DNA from: CAMFLJ01 sp965279255
Lineage (GTDB): Bacteria > Actinomycetota > Acidimicrobiia > Acidimicrobiales > Acidimicrobilacustridaceae
Reading direction: 5' to 3'
Length of the DNA stretch: 64,000 nucleotides
Assembly (NCBI GenBank): GCA_965279255.1
Contig: OZ257146.1
Span: 434,001 to 498,000 of the forward strand
In this document: positions 8,321-16,202 of the stretch, piece after piece
Layout of the letters: each line of letters starts with the position of its first letter
Numbering within the stretch: position 1 is the stretch's first letter
Position numbers and translations under genes: made by a program
The notes under the pieces: generated by a model
Database searches by the model: none
Seen by the model: the letters and a program-made list of their open reading frames with translations, nothing else
What the model was told of the DNA's origin: nothing

Positions 8321-9964
8321 GTGCAGATCCGAGCCGACGCCACCGAGGCGGCCGAGTACCGCGCCAACGGGTGGTGGGGTGACGAGACCATGGGCACGCT
8401 CGTGCGCCGCTGGGCCACCGAGCGGGCCGACGCCGTCGCCTTCGTGAGCGGGGCGACCCGGTTCACCTGGGCGCAGTACGACGCGGCCGCCGACGGCATC
8501 GCCCGGGCCCTGCTGGCCGGCGACCCCGCCGACGGTGGGCGCGTCGCCGTCCTCATGCCCGACGGCCCCGGCGTGCACGCCGCCTTCGTCGGCGTCGAGC
8601 GGGCCGGGCTGGTGGTGGTCGGCATCGGCCACCGGGCCGGCGACCGCGAGATCGCCCATCTGCTCACCCTCACCGGGGCCCGCACCCTCGTGACCGTCGC
8701 CGAGCACCGCAAACGCTCCGCCGCGCAGCTGGTGACCGACCTCGCCGGGCTGGGCGCGTCGATCGATCGCGTCGTGCTGGTCGACGTCGACGGTGCGGTC
8801 GTTGACGCCGGTGTGCCCGAGGGGGCGTCGGCGGCCGCGGCCGCGTGGCCCTTCGCCGACCCGGACCCCGACGCCCTGTTCCTGTTGAACTCCACCTCGG
8901 GCACCACCGGGCTTCCCAAGTGCGTCATGCACACCCAGAACCGGTGGTTCTACTTCCACCGGCTGGCCGCACTGGCCGGCGACTTCGGCGACGACGAGGT
9001 CTTCTTCAGTGCCATCCCGGCTCCGTTCGGCTTCGGGCTCTGGACCGGCCACTTCACCCCGGGCATCCTCGGCTGCCCCACGGTGGTGATGGACCACTTC
9101 GACGCCGACGAGGCCCTCGACCTGATCGAGCGCGAGCGGGTCACCGTGCTGTGCTGCGTGAGCACGCAGTTCATCATGATGCTGAACGCCAACGCCGAGC
9201 GGCCCCGCGACCTCAGCTCGCTGCGCTCGATGTTCACCGGCGGCGAGGCCGTGCCCTTCGAGCGGGCCGCCGCCTTCGAGGACGTCACCGGCGCCAAGGT
9301 GCTGCAGTTCTACGGCTCCAACGAGACCGGCGCCCTCAGCTACACGACGGTGCACGACGACCGCGAGCACCGCTTCGGCACGGCCGGTCGCATCATCGAC
9401 GACATGAAGGTCCGCCTCCTCGACCCCGACACCCTGCTCGACGTGCCGGCGGGCGAGCACCGCGGGCAGCCCGCGTGCAAGGGCCCGGCCGTGTGCCTCG
9501 GCTACTGGGGCGACGATGGAGCCAACAAGAAGCTGTTCACCGACGACGGCTGGATGCTGATGGGCGACATCGTCGAGATCGACGACGACGGCTACCTGTC
9601 GGTGGTCGGGCGCACCTCGGACTTCATCATCCGGGGCGGCAAGAACATCAGCGCCCCGGCGGTGGAGGCCGAGCTGGCCACCCACCCCGACGTCGCCATG
9701 GTCGCCGCCGTGCCGTTCCCCGACCTGGTGTTCGGCGAGCGGGTGTGTGCCTACGTCGAGCCGAGGGCCGGTGCCGAGATCACCCTCGAGGGACTGGTCG
9801 CCCACCTCTCGAGCCGAGGCGTCAGCCGCGAGTGGTACCCCGAGCGGCTGGTGGTCGTCGACTCGCTGCCGCGGTCGTCGGGGGGCAAGGTGGCCAAGGG
9901 CGACCTGCGCGACGACGCCAAGCGCCGGGCCGCCGCCATCGCCGCCGAGGGGGAGACGACATGA
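8321..9964 (+). CDS. Acyl-CoA synthetase (AMP-forming)
   Basis: 547 aa. ANL-superfamily motifs in order: phosphate loop STSGTTGLPK (191-200), FYGSNETGA, GWMLMGDIVEID, the hinge GRTSDFIIRGGKNI, and a C-terminal SSGGKVAKGDL with the conserved catalytic lysine. It activates a carboxylic acid with ATP and CoA. The GTG at 8321 is chosen because GAGGGGGAC precedes it; a TTG at 8291 would add ten non-conserved residues. The stop overlaps the SDR start (ATGA). It resembles the second synthetase at 20190 in its N terminus (both have a GWW-D segment), which suggests related substrates. Confidence 0.9.
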   Translation: MQIRADATEAAEYRANGWWGDETMGTLVRRWATERADAVAFVSGATRFTWAQYDAAADGIARALLAGDPADGGRVAVLMPDGPGVHAAFVGVERAGLVVVGIGHRAGDREIAHLLTLTGARTLVTVAEHRKRSAAQLVTDLAGLGASIDRVVLVDVDGAVVDAGVPEGASAAAAAWPFADPDPDALFLLNSTSGTTGLPKCVMHTQNRWFYFHRLAALAGDFGDDEVFFSAIPAPFGFGLWTGHFTPGILGCPTVVMDHFDADEALDLIERERVTVLCCVSTQFIMMLNANAERPRDLSSLRSMFTGGEAVPFERAAAFEDVTGAKVLQFYGSNETGALSYTTVHDDREHRFGTAGRIIDDMKVRLLDPDTLLDVPAGEHRGQPACKGPAVCLGYWGDDGANKKLFTDDGWMLMGDIVEIDDDGYLSVVGRTSDFIIRGGKNISAPAVEAELATHPDVAMVAAVPFPDLVFGERVCAYVEPRAGAEITLEGLVAHLSSRGVSREWYPERLVVVDSLPRSSGGKVAKGDLRDDAKRRAAAIAAEGETT

Positions 9965-10719
9965 CCGATCGACTCGCAGGACGACGGGCCCTCGTGACCG
10001 GCGGGGCCCACGGCCTCGGCCAGGCCATCGTGCGGGCCTTCGTGGCGGAAGGGGCCCGGGTCGCCATCGGCGACATCGACGCCGAGGCCGGTCGCGCCCT
10101 GGCGGCCGAGCTGGGTGACGCCGCCCTCTTCGTCCCGCTCGACGTGGGCTCCGAGGAGCAGTGGACGGCGGCCGTCGACGCCACCGTCGCCGCCTTCGGT
10201 GGCCTCGACATCGGCGTGAACAACGGCGGGATCGTGATCCACGCCTCGCTGGCGGAGATGACCCTCGAGCAGTACGAGCAGATCGTCCGGGTCAACCAGA
10301 TCGGCACCTTCCTCGGGCTGCGCACCATGGCCGAGCCCATGAAGGCCGGGGGCAAGGGCTCGATCGTCAACATCTCCTCGATCCGGGGCATGGTCGGGTC
10401 GGCCGGCCTGCTCGGCTACACCGCCACCAAGTTCGCGATCCGGGGCATGACCAAGGCCGCGGCCCTCGAGCTCGGCGAGTTCGGCATCCGGGTCAACTCG
10501 GTGCACCCGGGCGCCGTGGCCACCCGGCTCGTCGGCGACGTCGACCCCGCCCTGCTCGACGAGCGCTTCGCCGCCCAGCCCATCGGCCGCATCGCCCGCC
10601 CGGCGGAGATCGCGTCGATGGTCGTGTTCCTGGCCTCCGACGAGAGCAGTTACAGCACGGGCTCGGAGTTCGTCTGCGACGGCGGCATCAGCGCCGGCCA
10701 GACCCGCCCCTACCGCTGA
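9961..10719 (+). CDS. Short-chain dehydrogenase/reductase
   Basis: 252 aa, classical SDR. Cofactor motif TGGAHGLG (13-20), acidic D38 in GDID at the end of the second strand (favouring NAD), NNGG, S140, and Y153-x3-K157 (YTATK), followed by HPG. It probably oxidises a hydroxyacyl-CoA or alcohol in the pathway served by the synthetase with which it is translationally coupled. GAGGGGGAG precedes the ATG. The tandem palindromic repeats begin 15 nt after its stop. Confidence 0.9.
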   Translation: MTDRLAGRRALVTGGAHGLGQAIVRAFVAEGARVAIGDIDAEAGRALAAELGDAALFVPLDVGSEEQWTAAVDATVAAFGGLDIGVNNGGIVIHASLAEMTLEQYEQIVRVNQIGTFLGLRTMAEPMKAGGKGSIVNISSIRGMVGSAGLLGYTATKFAIRGMTKAAALELGEFGIRVNSVHPGAVATRLVGDVDPALLDERFAAQPIGRIARPAEIASMVVFLASDESSYSTGSEFVCDGGISAGQTRPYR

Positions 10720-10734
10720 GCCGCCCCGATCCTC

Positions 10735-10905
10735 GAAAGCTGGCTCACCTGCTTCGGCCGGCTGTATCTGGTGAGCCACCTTTCGCCCGATCCCTGAAAG
10801 CTGGCTCACCTGGTGCGGCGGGCTGTATCTGGTGAGCCACCTTTCGCCCGATCCCTGAAAGCTGGCTCACCTGGTGCGGCGGGCTGTATCTGGTGAGCCA
10901 CCTTT
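10735..10905. repeat. Three tandem copies of a 61-bp palindromic repeat (family A)
   Basis: Copies begin at 10735, 10796 and 10857 (61-bp period; the third is cut after the palindrome). Each copy has arms AAAGCTGGCTCACC and GGTGAGCCACCTTT (14 bp, one mismatch) around a roughly 20-nt GC-rich loop ending in GGCTGTATCT. Copies 2 and 3 are identical across the arms and loop; copy 1 differs in the loop. They lie between convergent genes (SDR and DapA-like). Related single copies are at 16203 and 34561. Bidirectional terminator or REP-like element is possible. Confidence 0.9.
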
Positions 10906-10936
10906 GGGGAGCGGCTGATGACCTTCGGCGGTCGCG

Positions 10937-11839
10937 CTACCAGCCCTCGAGGGCGGGGATGCCGGCGGACTCGAGGTGGGAGAGGACCTCGTCGACCACG
11001 GCGTCGGTCACGGTGAGCTGCGGGGGACGGACGGGGCCGGCCGGCAGGCCGAGCCGGTCGAGCACCGCCTTGGTGGCCCGGATGCCTCCCCTTCCGTAGA
11101 GCAGGCCGGAGAGGCGCACGACCTCGGCGAAGGCGGTGAAGGTGGTGTCGAGGTCGCCGGCGACGTAGCGCTCGATCACCGAGGCGCACAGCCGGGGCGC
11201 CAGGTTGGCCTCCGAGGTCAGGAAGCCCTGGCCGCCGAGGGCCAGGCAGCTCAGCGCCTGCATCGGCCCACCGACGTGCAGCTCGAGGCGGCCGCCGACC
11301 GCGTCGCTCAGGGCGACGAGCTGGCCGATGTCGCCGTGGCTGCAGTTGACGCCCACCAGGTGGGGGTGCTCGTCGGCGAGCGTCGCCAGGAGCGAGGGGC
11401 GCACCGCGTAGCCGACCGACTGGTGCGACGAAACGACGCAGGGGAGCGAGGTGCTCTCGAGCACGGCCCGCAGGTAGGCCTCGATCTCGGCCGGGGTGGG
11501 GCGGTGCCCGTGGCCCGGGTCGAGGGAGTAGATCTGGGCGGCGTCGACACCGGCCTCGGCGGCGACGCCGATGTAGTCGATCATCTGCTGCGCGGTGCGG
11601 GGCTCGATGCCCATCGCCCGCACGGGCACCCGGCCGCCGATCTGGTCGATTCCGATCTCGAGCACCCGTCGGGCCTCGTCGTCGTCGAGGGTGAACCCCT
11701 CCCCGCTGCCACCCCCGCCGAGGTAGACGCCGACCCCGGCGTCGGCCATCCGGTCGAGGTGGGCGCGCAGGCCCGGTTCGTCGAGCCCGCCCTCGGCGTC
11801 GAAGGGGGTGATGCTGATCACGAACACCGACGGCTTCAT
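10937..11839 (-). CDS. DapA-fold (dihydrodipicolinate synthase family) protein lacking the Schiff-base lysine
   Basis: 300 aa, the usual DapA length. The N-terminal barrel is family-like: ISITPFDAEGGLDE, and GGSGEG where DapA has GTTGE. The Schiff-base lysine (GIKE in DapA) reads GVNC at 163-166, so N165 replaces it. The YN motif tyrosine is also absent (VVSSHQ, about 136-140). Normal aldolase or lyase chemistry is therefore unlikely, and a binding or different role is inferred. The ATG at 11839 lies 7 nt after a minus-strand TAAGAT, consistent with a leaderless transcript. It is divergent from the GntR gene, its likely regulator. Confidence 0.75.
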   Translation of the reverse strand: MKPSVFVISITPFDAEGGLDEPGLRAHLDRMADAGVGVYLGGGGSGEGFTLDDDEARRVLEIGIDQIGGRVPVRAMGIEPRTAQQMIDYIGVAAEAGVDAAQIYSLDPGHGHRPTPAEIEAYLRAVLESTSLPCVVSSHQSVGYAVRPSLLATLADEHPHLVGVNCSHGDIGQLVALSDAVGGRLELHVGGPMQALSCLALGGQGFLTSEANLAPRLCASVIERYVAGDLDTTFTAFAEVVRLSGLLYGRGGIRATKAVLDRLGLPAGPVRPPQLTVTDAVVDEVLSHLESAGIPALEGW

Positions 11840-11844
11840 CGTCG

Positions 11845-11852
11845 TAATCTTA
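11845..11852. promoter_or_regulatory. Bidirectional -10 box between dapA-like and gntR
   Basis: TAATCTTA reads as TAATCT on the plus strand, 8 nt before the gntR ATG, and as TAAGAT on the minus strand, 7 nt before the dapA-like ATG. Both transcripts would start at or next to the start codon. The same 10-mer, GTAATCTTAG, recurs at 14738-14747 in another divergent intergenic region. Confidence 0.6.
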
Positions 11853-11858
11853 GAACTG

Positions 11859-12650
11859 ATGAACGCCACCACCTCGTCCGCCCGTCACCAGCTCCGGCAG
11901 CCGCGCCTCGCCGAGATGGTCGCCGGTGCCCTCCGCACCCGCATCCTCTCGGGTGAGCTGGCCGACGGCGCCATGCTCCCGAAGCAGGACGAGCTGCTCG
12001 ACGAGTTCGGCGTCAGCCTGCCACCCATCCGTGAGGCGCTGCGGATCCTCGAGACCGAGGGGCTCATCACGGTGCAGCGCGGCAACGTCGGCGGGGCCGT
12101 CGTCCACGCTCCGCAGGAGGCCAAGGTCGTCTACATGATGGGCATGGTCCTGCAGTCGCGGCAGGCCTCGCTCGGCAGCGTCCTCGACGCAGTCACCGCC
12201 TTCGAGCCGGCCTGCGTCGCTGCGTGCGCCGCCCGCCCCGACCGGGCCACCACCGTGTTGCCGGTGCTGCGGGCCACGCTCGACGCGGCCGCCGCCGCCA
12301 TCGACGATCCCGCCGCCTACACGGGCCTGGCCCGGCAGTTCCACCTCGACCTGGTGGCCAACTGTGGCAACGAGGCCATGCGCCTGGTCGTCGGGGCGCT
12401 CGAGTCGCTCTGGACCGTGCACGTCGACCACATGGCCCGCCGCAACGCGCAGCACGGCGAGTTCTCCGACGTGGCCGCCCGCAAGGCCAGCGCCCGGGAG
12501 CACGAGAAGCTCTACGCCCGGATCGAGAAGGGCGACGTGCGGGGAGCCGAGCTCCTCGCCCGGGCCCACTACACCGCCGAGGAGCCGGGCTGGGGCGAGT
12601 CGGTCGACACCGCCGCTGTCGTGTCCGCCGATCTCCTCGAGGGCCGCTGA
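11859..12650 (+). CDS. GntR-family regulator, FadR subfamily (FCD domain)
   Basis: 263 aa. N-terminal winged helix (about 14-82) with LPKQDELLDEFGVSLPPIREAL as a split recognition region and ITVQRGNVGGAVV as the wing, then an all-helical FCD domain (about 90-240). The FCD domain has metal-site-like histidines in FHLDLV and EHEKLY. FadR-type regulators respond to acids or acyl-CoAs. The ATG at 11859 is supported by TAATCT 8 nt upstream. A CA spacer separates it from the thiolase-like gene, so the two are probably one transcript. It may control the divergent dapA-like gene and the 14.7 kb pair. Confidence 0.85.
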   Translation: MNATTSSARHQLRQPRLAEMVAGALRTRILSGELADGAMLPKQDELLDEFGVSLPPIREALRILETEGLITVQRGNVGGAVVHAPQEAKVVYMMGMVLQSRQASLGSVLDAVTAFEPACVAACAARPDRATTVLPVLRATLDAAAAAIDDPAAYTGLARQFHLDLVANCGNEAMRLVVGALESLWTVHVDHMARRNAQHGEFSDVAARKASAREHEKLYARIEKGDVRGAELLARAHYTAEEPGWGESVDTAAVVSADLLEGR

Positions 12651-12651
12651 C

Positions 12652-13806
12652 ATGGCGCTGCGAGCGGCCGCCATCACCGGTGTCGGGTACACGGAGCTCT
12701 CGAAGCGGTCGGGCCGCACGGTCCTGGAGCTCGCCACCGAGGCCTGCCGGGCCGCCATCGACGACGCCGGTGTCGCCCGCGAGGCCGTCGACGGCATCGC
12801 CTCCTTCGCGGTGATGCACGACTCGGTGCCCACCCAGGCGGTGGCCACCACCCTGGCGCTGCCCCAGATGCGCTTCTCCCTCGACATCGACCTCGGCGGC
12901 CAGGCGCCCTGCCACCTGGTCACCCAGGCCGCGGCCGCCGTCGCCACGGGTCAGGCCGATCACGTCCTCGTGTTCCGGGCCCTCAACGGCCGCTCGGGCG
13001 ACCGCGTCGGCACCATGGAGTTCTCCGGCATGGGCGGCCAGTTCCGCTACCCGCTCGGCTACGACGCCTACCTCATGTACGTCGGCATGTTCGGCCAGCG
13101 CTTCCTCCACGAGACGGGCCAGGGCGAGCTCGACACCGGCGCGGTGGCGGTGTCGCAACGGGAGTGGGCGCGGGCCAACGAGCGGGCCTACCGCCGCGAC
13201 GAGCTCACCCTCGACGACTACCTCGCGGCGCCCTACGTCGCCGAGCCGTACCGGGGTGCCGACTGCACGGTCGAGGTCGACGGGGCGTGTGCCGTGCTGG
13301 TCAGCGCGCTCGACCAGGCCCGCGACCTGCGCCATCCTCCGGCGGTGGTGGCGTCCGGCTCGTACCGGGCCGGGCCCCGACCGGGCCTCGACATCGGCGA
13401 CCACCTGCTGTGGGACGACTACACCCGCAACTACACGTCGTTCCTGCGTGACGACCTGTTCGGCCGAGCCGGCGTGACGACCGCCGACGTCGACATCGCC
13501 GAGATCTACGACTGCTTCACCACCACCGTGCTGATGGGCATCGAGGGGTTGGGGCTGGCCGAGCGCGGCGCCGCGGGCGAGCTGTTCCGCTCGGGTGCCA
13601 CCGGGCTCGGCGGCTCACTGCCGGTGAACACCCACGGGGGGCTGCTGTCGGAGGGGTACCTCCACGGCATGAACACCGTGGCCGAGGCCGCACTGCAGGT
13701 GCAGGGTCGGTGCGGCGAGCGCCAGGCGGCCCGACACGAGGTCGTCGCCGTCACCAGCGGCGCCCTCATGGACGGCAGCGCCATGATCCTCACCGCCGAC
13801 CGCTGA
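12652..13806 (+). CDS. Cys-less thiolase-superfamily protein (SCP2/Ltp2 type)
   Basis: 384 aa. Thiolase landmarks: GVGYTELSKRSGRTVLELA at the N terminus, VDGACAVLV, DIAEIYDCFTTTVL and NTHGGLLSEGYLHGMN. The active-site Cys region reads DLGGQAPCHLVTQA without the usual CxSG context, and the GHPxG histidine position reads SEGYLHG. Tyrosines in EIYDCF and SEGYLHG are placed like the catalytic tyrosines I recall for Ltp2 retro-aldolases. It is the third such protein in the window, but has no OB-fold gene directly beside it (the nearest are at 3583 and 22652). Function by analogy only. Confidence 0.75.
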   Translation: MALRAAAITGVGYTELSKRSGRTVLELATEACRAAIDDAGVAREAVDGIASFAVMHDSVPTQAVATTLALPQMRFSLDIDLGGQAPCHLVTQAAAAVATGQADHVLVFRALNGRSGDRVGTMEFSGMGGQFRYPLGYDAYLMYVGMFGQRFLHETGQGELDTGAVAVSQREWARANERAYRRDELTLDDYLAAPYVAEPYRGADCTVEVDGACAVLVSALDQARDLRHPPAVVASGSYRAGPRPGLDIGDHLLWDDYTRNYTSFLRDDLFGRAGVTTADVDIAEIYDCFTTTVLMGIEGLGLAERGAAGELFRSGATGLGGSLPVNTHGGLLSEGYLHGMNTVAEAALQVQGRCGERQAARHEVVAVTSGALMDGSAMILTADR

Positions 13807-13820
13807 GGTCCGGCGTTCTC

Positions 13821-13870
13821 GTTCTGGCATGCGTCTTGCACCCCTAGAGGTGCAAGACGCATGCCAGAAC
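13821..13870. repeat. 22-bp perfect palindrome, family B copy 1
   Basis: Arms at 13821-13842 and 13849-13870 (GTTCTGGCATGCGTCTTGCA plus CC, and its exact complement) enclose a CCTAGA loop. It lies between convergent genes (thiolase-like and SDR) and could terminate both. A second copy is at 52049-52096 with paired compensatory changes in the stem and the same TTCTC flank. Confidence 0.9.
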
Positions 13871-13902
13871 CGGGAGATCGACGAAGGCCCGGGTGGGTCG
13901 GG

Positions 13903-14682
13903 TCAGCGGGCGGTCCAGCCGCCGTCGACCATGACGACGGCGCCGGTCATGAAGCTGCCGGCGTCAGAGGCGAGCAGCAGCACCGGCCCGTCGATCTCCT
14001 GCACCAGGCCGGCGCGCTGCAGCGGCGTGTTGGTGCCGATGAAGTCGTCGCCCTTCTCGGTGCCGACGAGGTCGCTGGTCATCTCCGTCTCGAACCAGCC
14101 GGGACAGATGGCGTTGACCCGCACGCCCTTGCGGGCCCATTGCACGGCGAGCTCCCGGGTGAGGGCGACCAGGCCGCCCTTGGCCGCGGGGTAGCCGGTC
14201 TGCTTCACAGGCGTGGCGGCCACGGTGGCGATGATCGACGCGATGTTGATGATGGAGCCCGAGCCCCGCTCGACCATGCCCACGCCGGCCAGCTTGCTGA
14301 GGTGCCAGGCCGAGACGAGGTTGATCTCGAGCATGGTGGCGAAGTCGTCGAGGGTCTCCTTCTCGATGGGCTTCGGGTCGGCGATGCCGGCGTTGTTGAC
14401 CAGCACGTCGATGCCACCGAGGCGCTCCTCGACGGCGGCGACCAGGGCGACCCGCTCGTCGGCGGACCCGAGGTCGGCGGGGAAGGCCTCGATCGAGGGG
14501 TGCTCGGCCGCCAGCTCCTCGAGCCGCTCGGCCCGGCGGGCGGTGACCGCGACGCGCGCACCGGCGTGGGCCATGACGAGGGCCATCCGGCGCCCGAGCC
14601 CCGACGAGGCCCCGGTGACCAGTGCCCGGCGGCCGGTGAGGTCGAAGACGTGGTCGGGAGAGGTGGCGGGCGGGACGGTCAC
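13903..14682 (-). CDS. Short-chain dehydrogenase/reductase
   Basis: 259 aa, classical SDR. TGASSGLG (23-30), NNAG, NIASII around the catalytic Ser, YPAAK with the Tyr/Lys pair, CPG after the following strand, and the typical C-terminal MVDGGWTAR. The GTG at 14682 is preceded by AGGAG at a 6-nt spacing. It is divergent from the SnoaL-like gene across a 111-nt region with the shared TAATCTTA box, suggesting co-regulation. Substrate unknown. Confidence 0.9.
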   Translation of the reverse strand: MTVPPATSPDHVFDLTGRRALVTGASSGLGRRMALVMAHAGARVAVTARRAERLEELAAEHPSIEAFPADLGSADERVALVAAVEERLGGIDVLVNNAGIADPKPIEKETLDDFATMLEINLVSAWHLSKLAGVGMVERGSGSIINIASIIATVAATPVKQTGYPAAKGGLVALTRELAVQWARKGVRVNAICPGWFETEMTSDLVGTEKGDDFIGTNTPLQRAGLVQEIDGPVLLLASDAGSFMTGAVVMVDGGWTAR

Positions 14683-14738
14683 GAAGGCTCCTGGGTAGAG
14701 GCGGGAGGGGGCCGGACAGTCGGTCCCCGCTTTCCTTG

Positions 14739-14746
14739 TAATCTTA
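14739..14746. promoter_or_regulatory. Second bidirectional -10 box (SDR / SnoaL-like pair)
   Basis: TAATCTTA again, within GTAATCTTAG as at 11.85 kb. It gives TAATCT toward the SnoaL-like gene and TAAGAT toward the SDR gene, each with a roughly 50-nt leader. Sharing of the exact 10-mer between two divergent intergenic regions 2.9 kb apart suggests a common promoter or regulator, possibly the GntR protein. Confidence 0.5.
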
Positions 14747-14793
14747 GTGAGAACGGCCGATCGGGGGATCGGCCGCAAAAGGGGGAGTCTGCC

Positions 14794-15357
14794 GTGCAGG
14801 ACGCCGAGCTGGCGCAGATCATCGACATCGTCCAGAAGCCCGAGCCGCAGTGGGCGACGCTCGAGGAGCGGGTCCAGGCCATCGAGGATCGTGAGGCGAT
14901 CCGTCAGGTGCTCATGGCCTACGGCTACCTGTGCGACGCCCGCCGATGGGACGAGCTCCTGGAGCACTACACCGACGACATCGTGCGGGTGCTGGGCGGC
15001 ACCCTCGCCGAACGGGTCGAGGGCAAGGAGGAGCTGCGGAAGCTCTACGTCGCCCCGCAGCTGCCCCGAGCCGGCGACGACGACGCCGACGCGCCGCCGG
15101 CCGCACAGCTGAACACCTACGAGTTCCGGCACCTCATCGTCGACGACCTCATCCGCCTCGACCCGAGCGGCACGAAGGGATGGGCGGTGGCGGCGTACAG
15201 CCTCGTCGCCTCAACCGAGCAGCCCGACGGCTTCCGCCGCGGCCAGCACGAGGGCGGCTACATCTTCGAGATGCGCAAGTGCGACGACGGCCGGTGGCGG
15301 GTCGCCCACATGACCGTGTTCTCGGAGAACTCCCGCAACCCCTTGTTCCAGTCGTGA
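14794..15357 (+). CDS. SnoaL-like / nuclear-transport-factor-2-fold protein
   Basis: 187 aa. Starts with an N-terminal helix, then LEERVQAIEDREAIRQVLMAYGYLCDARRWDELLEHYTDDI, the standard opening of SnoaL-like polyketide-cyclase/dehydratase proteins (given here as separate helices over about 25-65). It ends with a beta-rich region carrying the HEGGYIFEMRKCDDGRW-type strand. Members catalyse isomerisation, dehydration or hydroxylation of small hydrophobic compounds. GGGGGAG precedes the GTG. The stop overlaps the next SDR start (GTGA), so the two enzymes are probably made together. Confidence 0.75.
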   Translation: MQDAELAQIIDIVQKPEPQWATLEERVQAIEDREAIRQVLMAYGYLCDARRWDELLEHYTDDIVRVLGGTLAERVEGKEELRKLYVAPQLPRAGDDDADAPPAAQLNTYEFRHLIVDDLIRLDPSGTKGWAVAAYSLVASTEQPDGFRRGQHEGGYIFEMRKCDDGRWRVAHMTVFSENSRNPLFQS

Positions 15358-16190
15358 GCGACGGGCGCGAGCCGGCGGGGGAGGGCACACCCCTCGCCGG
15401 GGCCGTCGCCCTGGTCACCGGGGCCGGTCACGGCATCGGCCGGGCCACCGTCGAGCGGCTCGCCCGCGACGGAGCCGCGGTGGCGGTCAACGACGTCGAC
15501 GCCGTGCTGGCCGAGCGCGCCGCCGACGAGCTGCGAGCCGCCGGCCTGACCGCGGTGGCCGCGCCCGGCGACGTCACCGACGAGGCCGCGGTGGAGGCGA
15601 TGGTCGCCTCGGTCGCCGCGGCCGTCGGCCCGGTGACGATCCTGGTCAACAACGCCGGCGGGGCGCCGCCCGGAGCGATGTGGGCCGCCGCCGGTCCGGC
15701 GGGTGTCGATGCCGCCTCCGCCTCGCAGTGGGCCTCGGTGCTCGACACCCCTGTCGCCCAGTTCGAGGCGTTCCTGCGCCTCAACCTGGTGTCGGCCTAC
15801 ATCTGCTCGCGGGTCGTGCTCCCCGGCATGCTCGCCGCCGGTCGGGGCCGCATCGTGTGCGTCTCCTCGATCGTGGCCGACACCGGTCAGCGCAACGGCG
15901 CCGGCTATGCGGTCGGCAAGGCCGGGCTCCACACCCTGGTCGCGTCGCTCGCCAAGGAGGTCGGGCCGGCCGGCATCGGCGTGAACGGCATCGTGGTCTG
16001 CAACGCGCCCCATCCGGTGCGCTCCGACGAGCGCCAGGCCGTGCTCGACGCCGCCACCCACCTCGGTCGGGTCGGCGCCTACGACGAGTTCGCCGCGGCC
16101 ATCGCCTTTCTGGCCGGGCCGGACAGCTCGTACCTCTCGGGGGCGATGATCCCGGTCGACGGGGGCACCCACCGCAACGCCATGTTCTGA
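15354..16190 (+). CDS. Short-chain dehydrogenase/reductase with a loop insertion
   Basis: 278 aa, about 25-30 longer than its SDR neighbours. TGAGHGIG cofactor loop, NDVD acidic end of strand 2, NNAGGAPP, then an extra Gly/Ala-rich segment (roughly residues 103-135) before the helix that normally follows directly. VSSIVAD and YAVGK supply the catalytic Ser, Tyr and Lys. After the Lys helix the usual PG is replaced by NAPHPV, so the substrate loop differs from classical members. GTG 15354 overlaps the SnoaL-like stop. NAD(P)-dependent alcohol/ketone chemistry is inferred from the family. Confidence 0.85.
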   Translation: MSDGREPAGEGTPLAGAVALVTGAGHGIGRATVERLARDGAAVAVNDVDAVLAERAADELRAAGLTAVAAPGDVTDEAAVEAMVASVAAAVGPVTILVNNAGGAPPGAMWAAAGPAGVDAASASQWASVLDTPVAQFEAFLRLNLVSAYICSRVVLPGMLAAGRGRIVCVSSIVADTGQRNGAGYAVGKAGLHTLVASLAKEVGPAGIGVNGIVVCNAPHPVRSDERQAVLDAATHLGRVGAYDEFAAAIAFLAGPDSSYLSGAMIPVDGGTHRNAMF

Positions 16191-16202
16191 GCCCTGTCCT
16201 CG

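Noticed and set aside
10735..10905. CRISPR array
   Set aside because: The 61-bp units are contiguous with no unique spacers, there are fewer than three complete units, and no cas gene is nearby.
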